From: a bacterium
Lineage (GTDB): Bacteria > Latescibacterota > UBA2968 > UBA8231
Length of the DNA: 14,158 nucleotides
NCBI GenBank assembly: GCA_027593305.1
Contig: JAQCJA010000065.1
Location: forward strand, 1 to 14,158
Direction: 5' to 3'
Part shown: positions 7,120-14,158 of the stretch, piece after piece
Numbering within the stretch: position 1 is the first letter of the stretch
How the letters are laid out: each line of letters opens with the position of its first letter
The notes under the pieces: generated by a model
Told to the model about the DNA's origin: nothing
Seen by the model: the letters and a program-made list of their open reading frames with translations, nothing else
Databases searched by the model: none
Position numbers and translations under genes: made by a program

Positions 7120-8142
7120 GAGACCCAGACCGGCAACGGCTTTGAGACAGCGATACGCTACTTCCTCATCAACGGCTCCGAAGTAACCAAGGCCGCCTAC
7201 GATGCGGCGAAGGCGCGCAACCGCGGTGACATCGTGCAGGAGAACGTGCGCGACGACACGTGGAGCAGCTGGAGCCTGCCCCACCGGTTCTCCGGCCAGG
7301 AGTTCCAATCACCTTCGCCGCGCCAGTGGCTGCGCACACGCGTGCGGCTGATCAGCAGCGATGGCGCAAACATGCCGACGTTGCGCTCGCTTCGGTTTGT
7401 CGCCAATGCGCCGGTTGTCGCCGCCGGCTTGCAGGGCGAGATTTTTCCGCACGAGGCGAGGCTGGATTCGCTCCAGGAGTTCCGCTATACCATCAAACCT
7501 CTAGGCACCAGCAGCAGTGATGCCGGATTCGATCGCGTCATCCTCGACCTGCCCGGCGGCAGCGGCGACGTCGAACTGGTGCGCACAACGGTTCGTGGGG
7601 TGGCTGTCGAGGGTGTCGCACAGATTGTCGGCAGTACACTCGTGGTGCAACTGCCGCCGCCCGTCGTGCGCCGGGACTCGGTGGAACTCATCTTTCGCGG
7701 CCGGCTCGCGGAAAGCCCGACGGTGTTCAGCGCCTTTGTCCTGAATTCATCTCAGGAAGGCAACACACAGGGCGTTGTGCCCGCCGAGTTTGGCGCCGAC
7801 CAGGTGCATCTGCCAGAAGCTGTAGCCGGTCACTCGCTGGTGCGGAGCCTGACTCACTCTGCCGTTTTCACGCCCAACGGTGATGGCCGGAACGATGTGT
7901 ATCAGCTCAGCTTTACCGTGGTAAAGACCAGCCGCGAACCACGAGTGCTGATCTATGATGTCTCGGGTCGGTTCGTCACTGAACTGTCCGACCAGACGCC
8001 GCAGGCAACACGCGCCAGCTATTCCTGGGGCGGCGATGCCGAGGGGCAGAAGGTCCCCCCTGGTATCTACATCGTCCGCATCGAAGTCGATAGTGATGCC
8101 CGCAACGAACATGTACACAAGACTGTGAACGTGGTGTACTGA
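7120..8142 (+). pseudogene. Paralogue 3, C-terminal part: WSxWS middle region and FlgD-Ig-like domain
   Basis: This is the continuation of the gene beginning at 5716, in the same frame, open for 1,020 nt to a TGA at 8140-8142. The first possible start in it is GTG at 7234, with no convincing ribosome binding site and no signal peptide after it, so independent translation is unlikely to give an exported protein. Numbered from 5716, it holds TWSSWSLP at 515-522, a beta-rich segment, and a FlgD-Ig-like domain with TPNGDGRND at 719-727, a degenerate WGGDAEG in place of the WDG motif, and PPGIYIVRI, ending in VVY. All key motifs and the frame are preserved, so the TGA is either recent, a sequencing error, or tolerated by readthrough. 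The stop overlaps the next gene's region closely, which starts 1 nt later. Confidence 0.75.
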
Positions 8143-8143
8143 T

Positions 8144-10804
8144 ATGGAGAATGACGTGAAACGTCGAGTCCCGATCCTGCTGGGATGTTTGCTTGCCCTG
8201 CTTTGTGCGGCACCCCACGACGCCAGTGCCCAGCGTGCGACCGGGTTTGATAACCCCTACTACACAACGGGCACCGAAATCGCTGCGTCGACACTCGTGC
8301 CGTCGGTGCGCAAGTGGTATCTGCCGCAGCGCCTGTACGAGCAGTACGACTGGCGCCAGGAGCAGTACTCCAACTATGCACGCGATCACTATGAGCGTTA
8401 CAACAACGTCTTCCTGGAAGGGTCGCCGTTCTACGATGTCTACGGCAACTACATCACCCAGGGCTGGATGGTCTTCGACTGGACGGAGGATTATCCGCAG
8501 GACAACGGCAGCATCATCACCAAGAACCCGCGCTTCAACTCGTGGTTCAACAGCCTGCTCATCTCCTCGAGTCATTCCGGTCAGTTTCACTCGTCGCTGA
8601 TGGTTGGTGATGGGATCCGTACGACGCTGACACCGCTGACCTTCTCCAAGCCGCGCTTCGATGGCATCCAGTGGGACATGCAGACAGACAAGTATGCCCT
8701 GACCATGTTGTCGTCGCGCGTGAGCAATACAGCAGAGGTCGCCGATTCAGAACTCGGAGGCGGGGTTCGGGCAGGGACGTTCACGAACATGTGGGCCGCC
8801 AGGGGGCAGGCGCAGGTCGGCGATTTCGCCCGCCTCGGCGGCACCTTCGTCAACGCCGCTCATCGCAACACGGATCTGCCCTTCGGTGACAACTCTCTGT
8901 CGGGTCTGCTCAGTGGACCGATGAATGCAGATTTCGTGCGTTCCGCTGTCGTGCGTATCACCGACGACTCGCCGGAGGATGGCGAGGGGGGCGCACTGCT
9001 GTCGCGCTGGCGCATCTACATCAACGGCGTGGAGCACACGGACGATATCGTGCCAACCGTCGAAGGGGGGGTGCGCCGTCGTGGCGTGATCGAGGCGAGT
9101 GGCGCCGACGCCATTACCCTCACCTACAACATTGAGGACTTCACGCCAGGCAGCGAAGACGAGATCGACGACTTCCGCGAGATCGAGAGGATCGAGATCG
9201 GTCTGGTTCTGGCCAACGACTACCGTGTGGAAGTAACGTCGAACAAGCAGACGAATAACCTCGGAACACCCGTGTTTCTGCCGGTTCTGCGGGCATCGGG
9301 CAACGTCAAGGACGGCTCCAACCAGGCTTTCCATCGTTTTCAGTACGGCCTACCCACGGGCAACCGGATGCTTGGCATCGACCTGCTGATCGCTGATGTG
9401 GGCGGTTTCGAGTTGCGCAGTGAAATCGTGCGAAACTTTCAGTACCGCCGTTTTCCCAATGAGAACATCACCCGTCAACAGTCCCTGGCCACGGAGAAGG
9501 CGGATGCCTTCTACGTAACCGCTCAGCAACGTCACTATCCGTGGACGCTCTTTGCCGAGGCCTACAGCATCGATCCCAACTACTCGACGCGGGCCTTTAT
9601 TCCCAACGCGGAAGGGGAGGTGTTCTACGACAACCTGACCCGACATGTCTACGAATTTGTCGACGACAACGATGATCAGGATGAACTACCCGACTGGAGC
9701 CGGCTGTACTTCGGTGACCGCGTAAACACCCGTCAGGGACAGGGCCTGCTCTCTGACAACGCTGTATTCCCCGGCGTCGACGAGAACAACGACGACATCT
9801 CCGACTTCAACCGGAACTTCAACGATCAACCCGACTACACCGAGCCTTTTCTGCGTTTCGACGTCGATCCGCCGGAGTTCCTCTTCGGCATGGACATGAA
9901 CAGCAACGGCGTCATCGACCGGTTTGAGGATGATACCGAAGCCGACTATCCGTACAAACTCGGTCGCCGGGGTTACAACGTGTATGGTGGTGTTGAGGTC
10001 ATGCCGAATGTCACCATCATGGCGGGACGGCTGGACCAGCGGCTGCTGAAGACGGGGCGGGACAATCAGTCCAACTATCTGCTGGTCACGGCAAAGAAGG
10101 ATTTCCCCGCCTACGATCTGAGTCTCTCCTTCATTGCCAATCCTCGTCTGGTGCAGGACGACATCCCCGACGATGTGCTGCTCTGGACCGAGATCCCCGG
10201 AACGAGGGGACGGTCCGTATTCACCCGTGACGTGCTGGCTGCGCGGGACGCTTTCATCAACACGACCTACCTCGAGGCGCACTACGACCGATTCCTGCCG
10301 CTGACGGCCAAGGTGAAGCACGAATTCTACAACCAGGCTGGTTCCAACAACGAGTTGCGGGACCAGAACTTCCTCGGTGTCATGATGAAGGGGGAATATC
10401 CCATCGACATGCAGCGCTGGACCCTGCTGCCCCGGTGGAAGCAGTTGTTCAGCCGGCAACTGCAGCCCCAGCGCAGCGCGCTCAAGACCCGCGAACTGGA
10501 AGAGATTCTGTCGTTGCAGGTGATCCGGCCGGTGAATGAGAATATCAGCATCATCGGCGGCGCCGAATATGAGATCTACAACAACCTGCGCAGGAAGCCG
10601 GACCCACTGCCTTCGGGGTACCTGCTCGACGGTCGGACGCTGGTTCTGGCGGGCCAGATCGCCAATCGGTCCGCCTATCTCGGCTACGATCTGACCACGA
10701 ATGTCGGCGCCCGCTGGATCCACCGTGACTTCGATGGTTCGCCGGCGTCATCGGAACTGCTGTCGTTCATCACTGTCTTTGCCGGGCTCGGTACCGACCG
10801 TTAA
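8144..10804 (+). CDS. Large exported protein, probable outer-membrane beta-barrel with calcium-type loops
   Basis: 886 residues. The ATG is 1 nt after the preceding stop; GTG at 8156 is an equally likely start. A clear Sec signal runs to about residue 29 (cut after DASA). The N-terminal third is rich in Tyr, Trp and Asn (for example YEQYDWRQEQYSNYARD near residue 65). Residues about 500-600 are very acidic and carry calcium-loop-like motifs: DDNDDQDELPD (507-517), DENNDDISDFN (546-556) and an EF-hand-like DMNSNGVIDRFE (584-595). From about 610 to the end, alternating polar and hydrophobic segments (YNVYGGVEVM, NVTIMAGRL, YLLVTAKKDF, SIIGGAEYEIY, SAYLGYDLTTNVGARW) suggest a beta-barrel in the outer membrane. 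It resembles uncharacterised proteins I associate with Latescibacterota-like genomes, but I cannot name a family. As last gene of the run it is the likely membrane partner of the upstream modular proteins. Confidence 0.85.
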   Translation: MENDVKRRVPILLGCLLALLCAAPHDASAQRATGFDNPYYTTGTEIAASTLVPSVRKWYLPQRLYEQYDWRQEQYSNYARDHYERYNNVFLEGSPFYDVYGNYITQGWMVFDWTEDYPQDNGSIITKNPRFNSWFNSLLISSSHSGQFHSSLMVGDGIRTTLTPLTFSKPRFDGIQWDMQTDKYALTMLSSRVSNTAEVADSELGGGVRAGTFTNMWAARGQAQVGDFARLGGTFVNAAHRNTDLPFGDNSLSGLLSGPMNADFVRSAVVRITDDSPEDGEGGALLSRWRIYINGVEHTDDIVPTVEGGVRRRGVIEASGADAITLTYNIEDFTPGSEDEIDDFREIERIEIGLVLANDYRVEVTSNKQTNNLGTPVFLPVLRASGNVKDGSNQAFHRFQYGLPTGNRMLGIDLLIADVGGFELRSEIVRNFQYRRFPNENITRQQSLATEKADAFYVTAQQRHYPWTLFAEAYSIDPNYSTRAFIPNAEGEVFYDNLTRHVYEFVDDNDDQDELPDWSRLYFGDRVNTRQGQGLLSDNAVFPGVDENNDDISDFNRNFNDQPDYTEPFLRFDVDPPEFLFGMDMNSNGVIDRFEDDTEADYPYKLGRRGYNVYGGVEVMPNVTIMAGRLDQRLLKTGRDNQSNYLLVTAKKDFPAYDLSLSFIANPRLVQDDIPDDVLLWTEIPGTRGRSVFTRDVLAARDAFINTTYLEAHYDRFLPLTAKVKHEFYNQAGSNNELRDQNFLGVMMKGEYPIDMQRWTLLPRWKQLFSRQLQPQRSALKTRELEEILSLQVIRPVNENISIIGGAEYEIYNNLRRKPDPLPSGYLLDGRTLVLAGQIANRSAYLGYDLTTNVGARWIHRDFDGSPASSELLSFITVFAGLGTDR
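8146..8150 (+). promoter_or_regulatory. Shine-Dalgarno sequence pointing to an alternative GTG start at 8156
   Basis: GGAGA lies 5 nt before an in-frame GTG at 8156 and inside the first codons of the ATG-8144 reading. It favours GTG as the real start, shortening the protein by four residues and leaving the signal peptide intact. Confidence 0.45.
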
Positions 10805-10825
10805 CCACAGATAGCACAGGTCACG

Positions 10826-12217
10826 CTATTTCGGCCGCTGTACGACGGCCTTCTGCAGCGCCTTGCGGTTGACATGGATGTCGCCGGCATGGCGCTGGCG
10901 CAAATCGGCTATGAAGCGATCCATCGTGGCAGTTTCCTCCTGGTTCACCAGGAGAGTACGAATGCCACTGGCGACTTGCCCGAAGTCGGTGACCACCCCG
11001 TCGGTGCGGGTGAACAGATCCAGATTCTCGTCGTAGAATCGACGTGTGGTGGCGGCACTCGTGTCAGGTTGCGCGTGCTGCCGTACCTGGTCCATGAACA
11101 GCCACTTGGCATACAGTTCCTGTCGGCGCTCCGTAGTTTTTCTCGCTACGTGTGGCAGACGATCGAGGCCCAGCTTGCGGGCCTCCGTCATCATGATCTT
11201 GCCGCCCGCCTGGTTGTCGACCTCTTTGCGCAGGGTCGCGGCACTCATACGGGCCGGGTGTTGCGTTCGTCCCTCCCGCACCAGATCCATAAAATCGGCG
11301 ACGCTCAGTCGCCCGCCCTTCCAGGTGATGAGGCTCTGCTCGGGGCCCGCGTAGCTGGAGTCCTGTGCATCGATTGCGGCCAGTGCCACCAACCCCTGCT
11401 CGACGGGTTGCACTTTGTAGCGCTCCCGGAGCCCGTTGACGTAGCGCTCCATGTCATCGGCCCGTTTCTGGATGCGCAATTGGCTGCGTAGAAAGGGCAG
11501 AGACTCCTCAAAGGAGGTAGGTCGTCTTGCCTGCAGACCGAAGACGTGGTACCCCAGTGATGTCTTGACGGGTCTGGGGTAGATTTCACCCGGCGTCATG
11601 GTCTTCAGAGGCTCCTGCAGCTCGTCGTAAAGCTCACCAATGCGGAACCAGCCAACCCACCCCCCCGGGCCAAAGCGATCCTGGATGCTGCGGCGGGAGT
11701 GCGTTGCGACGAGGGTCTCGAAGGTGGTTCCCGCCTTGAGGGCAGCAAGTACGGTGAGGGCTTCGGCTTCGGTGTCACAGACGATGTGCCGGCTCAGGAC
11801 TTCGCTGTCATACTGTGCTGTGACGGAGTACTCGCGCAACTCCTGCTCCGTGGAGGAGTAGTCGCCCAACAATGCCTGACTGTCGTAGAGCGCGTTCATC
11901 AACGCCCGGCGCTCCGTCCGCGCCAGGTCCATAGCGATGACGGGGTCATCACCGACACCACGTTGCTGCCCCTCGAGCACAAGCAGTTCCTGCGCGATCA
12001 CGCCATCCAGCAACTGCAGCCTGGCATCCATGCCGAGCGTGTCGAGATGCTTGTAACCCGATCTGAGCAACTCGCCGGCGCGGTGCTCAAACTCGCTGAT
12101 GGATATCGTTCGATCACCAATGCGGGCGACGGTGGCCTCGGCCGTAGCCGAGTGAATGGTGGCAGGCAGGACGAGAAGAACGGCAGGCAACAGACTACGG
12201 AAGATCGGATTCATCAT
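10826..12217 (-). CDS. Secreted SurA/PrsA-like peptidyl-prolyl cis-trans isomerase (parvulin type)
   Basis: 463 residues from the ATG at 12217 (a second ATG follows immediately; a 23-codon upstream extension to 12286 would bury the signal peptide). The signal sequence MMNPIFRSLLPAVLLVLPAT is followed by likely cleavage near residue 26. Residues about 27-135 form the helical SurA_N-like part that opens with VARIGDRTISISEFE. The parvulin domain spans about 140-232: VLSRHIV, GTTFETLV, GPGGWVGWF (183-191) and SLGYHVFGL (220-228), the last two being hallmark segments. The C-terminal half is helical; near RRFYDENLDLF it looks like the beginning of a second repeat whose catalytic core is absent. Role: folding of exported or outer-membrane proteins in the periplasm. 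It is convergent with the envelope cluster, with only 21 nt between the stops, and 114 nt downstream of the FG-GAP gene on the same strand. Confidence 0.88.
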   Translation of the reverse strand: MMNPIFRSLLPAVLLVLPATIHSATAEATVARIGDRTISISEFEHRAGELLRSGYKHLDTLGMDARLQLLDGVIAQELLVLEGQQRGVGDDPVIAMDLARTERRALMNALYDSQALLGDYSSTEQELREYSVTAQYDSEVLSRHIVCDTEAEALTVLAALKAGTTFETLVATHSRRSIQDRFGPGGWVGWFRIGELYDELQEPLKTMTPGEIYPRPVKTSLGYHVFGLQARRPTSFEESLPFLRSQLRIQKRADDMERYVNGLRERYKVQPVEQGLVALAAIDAQDSSYAGPEQSLITWKGGRLSVADFMDLVREGRTQHPARMSAATLRKEVDNQAGGKIMMTEARKLGLDRLPHVARKTTERRQELYAKWLFMDQVRQHAQPDTSAATTRRFYDENLDLFTRTDGVVTDFGQVASGIRTLLVNQEETATMDRFIADLRQRHAGDIHVNRKALQKAVVQRPK

Positions 12218-12241
12218 TTCGCCAGGTCGAGTTAGGCACTC

Positions 12242-12309
12242 CACTGCAGAGTCAGGGAAAATCACTGCAGCCGATACAGAGGTCAAGCGTACCGATCTGT
12301 CCCCTGCAG
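12242..12309. repeat. Three CTGCAG copies in the leader of the parvulin gene
   Basis: CACTGCAG occurs at 12242-12249 and 12263-12270, exactly 21 bp apart, and CTGCAG again at 12304-12309. An imperfect hairpin (ACAGA 12276-12280 with TCTGT 12296-12300, plus GGT/ACC inside) lies between the second and third copies. All sit in the 114-nt gap between the two minus-strand genes. A 21-bp phase would suit a protein bound to one face of DNA, but CTGCAG is short and could recur by chance. Confidence 0.3.
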
Positions 12310-12331
12310 GAACTGGCGAAGTAGCAGACGC

Positions 12332-14158
12332 TCAGGGAGAAAGATCGAATCGGTGCAGGGTGAGTTCCGTAGCCGGTTTGCCCTGAAGCAGATGGTAGGC
12401 GTGGTCGGGGACGAGTCCCGCGACATGCTGCACGTGGTTGTCCCCGGGCCAGATGACATCAACGAAGTCGATCTGCACCGCCTGGCCGAGGCCGATTTCC
12501 GCGCGCAGCGGCGACGAGCCAAAACTGCCGCCATGGCCGACGGTGACATGGATGTCCTGCGAGTCGCCATTGGCCAGGCGCGTCCGTACGTGAATCCGCG
12601 CCCCGATTGCATCACGATTGCTGGTGACCCCTTCGAGCTTCAGGCTCAGCCAGTGGTTGCCATGGCCCGGGTTCTCCAGCAGCACATTGTTCGCCACATC
12701 CCCTTCAAAGGCGGCACCGAGAACCTGGTAGATATCCTGATCCCCATCATGGTCGATGTCGCCGAAGCTGATGCCGTGGCCCTTCTGCAGGGTGCCGAAA
12801 CCGCCCGACGTGGTGATGTCGAGAAACCGCCGGCCCTGGTCGTTGCGCACCATGCGGTTGGGCAACAGGCTGCGCATGTCCGGCATGCCCGTGCCGAAGT
12901 AGGCGTCCAGCCAGCCATCGTTGTCGATATCGCCGAAGTTGGCCCCCATGGGCAGGATGATACGGTCCAGTCCGACCCGTTCCGCCACCTGCTCGAAGGT
13001 GCCGTCGCCGCGATTGCGGTACAGGCGTGGATATTCGGCGCCAAAGGGTTGAGCCAGGTAGATCGCCGCCATGTCCCCGAGTTCGGCCATATCGAAACCG
13101 GCGACAAGGATGTCCTGCCAGCCATCGTTGTCGTAGTCCCAGAACCAGGTGGGAAAACTGACGTAGGGCGCGCGCACCCCGGCGGCGGCGCTGATCTCGG
13201 AGAAGCGTGTCTCGGCTTCGGCGCCATCGTTGTGATACAGGGCGTTGTCGCCATTGAGGTTCGACAGGTAGACATCGATCTGACCGTCATTGTCGATGTC
13301 ACCGAGGGTGAGCCCCTTGACGAAGCTGACGCCGGAGAAACCGAGAGGCACGCCAACCTCGGTGAAGCGGCCATCGCCCTCGTTGTGGTAGAGCTGGTTC
13401 GCGTGGGGCGGCTTGGGAGCCGGGCTTGATTCGTTGCCCACAAACAGATCGAGCCAGCCGTCATTGTCGTAGTCACCCCAGGCACCGGCGTGGGTCGGAT
13501 GGAAGGACAGCAGCCCTGCCTGCTCGGTGACGTCATCGAAGCGACCACCGCCAAGGTTCTGCAGCAGCGAATTCGGATGTCGCCCGGCCTCACCCATCCA
13601 GGCACCGCGCCAGACCGTCAGATCGGCGTCGCCATCGTTGTCGTAGTCGGCATGTGACAGATTGAGGCCGCCGAGTTGTCCCAGCAATCCGGCCCGTTCG
13701 GACCAGTCGCCAAAGGTGCCATCGCCGTCGTTGTGGAAGAAGCGGAGCTGGTCGCGCAGCCCGCGAGAGGAAGTGATGATGTCCAGCAGTCCGTCGCCGT
13801 CGAAGTCATCCATGACGGAGCCACCCGCGTGGCCGCGTACATCGACGCCGGCGGCAGGCGCCACATCGGCAAAGAATCCTGCATCATCCGCAGAGGCAAA
13901 GATCTCGGGCGGCAGGCGCCATTGTGGCGGCACGCCCTGCGGATATACACCCAGAGCCATGTAGCAGATGTTCAGCAACCAGCGTGTGGCAAGATCGTCC
14001 GGCTGGTTGCGCAGGTTGGTTGAGTAGCCGTCGATGGCGGCTCGTGTGCCGCCGTCGAACGCCGGCCCTCCGGCGATGGCCATGGGGAAGAGCCAGCCGT
14101 GGGCGGGCGTTGCGCCACCAGATTGTTCACCGACGCGCAGGTAGGCCAGCGACTGCAG
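12332..14158 (-). CDS. FG-GAP/VCBS repeat protein with ASPIC/UnbV C-terminal domain (CRTAC1 family), 5' end outside window
   Basis: The frame is open to the right edge; the first 25 visible codons before the internal ATG at 14083 read in frame (LQSLAYLRVGE...), matching the helical, TPR-like N-terminal region usual for these proteins, so the gene continues beyond the window. Visible length is 608 residues. After the helical region (ARWLLNICYMALG-like helix) come seven calcium-binding repeats of the D-x-D-x-D-G-x-x-D type: DFDGDGLLD, DYDNDGDAD, DYDNDGWLD, DIDNDGQID, DYDNDGWQD, DIDNDGWLD and DIDHDGDQD, consistent with a seven-bladed beta-propeller. The end is an ASPIC/UnbV domain (AIGARIHVRT, GHGGSFGSS, AEIGLGQA, VIWPGDN). 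Members are exported, calcium-dependent surface or periplasmic proteins of unknown ligand. At DNA level the repeats give near-identical runs such as GCCATCGTTGTCGTAGTC. It is followed on the same strand by the parvulin gene. Confidence 0.9.
   Translation of the reverse strand: MQSLAYLRVGEQSGGATPAHGWLFPMAIAGGPAFDGGTRAAIDGYSTNLRNQPDDLATRWLLNICYMALGVYPQGVPPQWRLPPEIFASADDAGFFADVAPAAGVDVRGHAGGSVMDDFDGDGLLDIITSSRGLRDQLRFFHNDGDGTFGDWSERAGLLGQLGGLNLSHADYDNDGDADLTVWRGAWMGEAGRHPNSLLQNLGGGRFDDVTEQAGLLSFHPTHAGAWGDYDNDGWLDLFVGNESSPAPKPPHANQLYHNEGDGRFTEVGVPLGFSGVSFVKGLTLGDIDNDGQIDVYLSNLNGDNALYHNDGAEAETRFSEISAAAGVRAPYVSFPTWFWDYDNDGWQDILVAGFDMAELGDMAAIYLAQPFGAEYPRLYRNRGDGTFEQVAERVGLDRIILPMGANFGDIDNDGWLDAYFGTGMPDMRSLLPNRMVRNDQGRRFLDITTSGGFGTLQKGHGISFGDIDHDGDQDIYQVLGAAFEGDVANNVLLENPGHGNHWLSLKLEGVTSNRDAIGARIHVRTRLANGDSQDIHVTVGHGGSFGSSPLRAEIGLGQAVQIDFVDVIWPGDNHVQHVAGLVPDHAYHLLQGKPATELTLHRFDLSP

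Noticed and set aside
7117..7145. Possible selenocysteine site: in-frame TGA with a small downstream hairpin (CCG-GCAA-CGG)
   Set aside because: The stem has only three solid pairs, the position is a beta strand with no redox role, and paralogues have hydrophobic or polar residues rather than Cys there.
9686..10723. Long open frame on the minus strand (345 codons)
   Set aside because: Antisense to the large exported protein, which has a signal peptide and consistent coding character; high GC explains the open frame.
12353..13429. Long open frame on the plus strand (358 codons)
   Set aside because: It is the antisense shadow of the FG-GAP repeats; its repeated VVDIAEV-like phrases are the complement of the D-x-D-x-D-G codons, and it has no family resemblance.

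Overview
The window is GC-rich, densely coding bacterial DNA dominated by exported envelope proteins. The mix suggests a diderm bacterium of the FCB group, Latescibacterota- or Gemmatimonadota-like: FlgD-Ig-type C-terminal domains with a TPNGDGxND motif, discoidin-like modules, a CBM9-like protein, a seven-repeat FG-GAP/ASPIC-UnbV protein and a SurA/PrsA-like parvulin. This placement rests on domain style recalled from memory, not on any marker gene; no rRNA, tRNA, mobile element or CRISPR array is visible.

Layout. (1) 1-671, plus strand: the 3' end of a gene for a secreted CBM9/DOMON-like beta-sandwich protein, cut by the left edge. (2) 672-848: a short intergenic region with two terminator-like hairpins, the second lying directly before the ribosome binding site of the next gene. 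(3) 849-10804, plus strand: a tight run of five genes with gaps of 25 nt or less or small overlaps. They encode a lipoprotein, three tandem paralogous exported proteins (discoidin-like domain, a middle beta-rich region with an NWS/WSxWS motif, and a C-terminal FlgD-Ig-like domain), and an 886-residue exported protein with a probable outer-membrane barrel and acidic calcium-type loops. The third paralogue is split by one in-frame TGA at 7117-7119; its frame stays open on both sides, so it reads as one 808-codon gene with a nonsense codon. (4) 10826-14158, minus strand, convergent with the operon: a secreted SurA/PrsA-like peptidyl-prolyl isomerase and, upstream of it, an FG-GAP/ASPIC-UnbV (CRTAC1-family) protein that runs off the right edge.

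How the genes may work together (inference): the plus-strand cluster looks like one surface or outer-membrane assembly, with a membrane-embedded partner, a lipoprotein and three modular partners carrying the same C-terminal domain. The parvulin could help fold exported proteins, but it is transcribed separately. No specific function for the cluster can be read from sequence alone. The strongest anomalies are the in-frame TGA in an otherwise intact gene and the undescribed five-gene envelope cluster itself.
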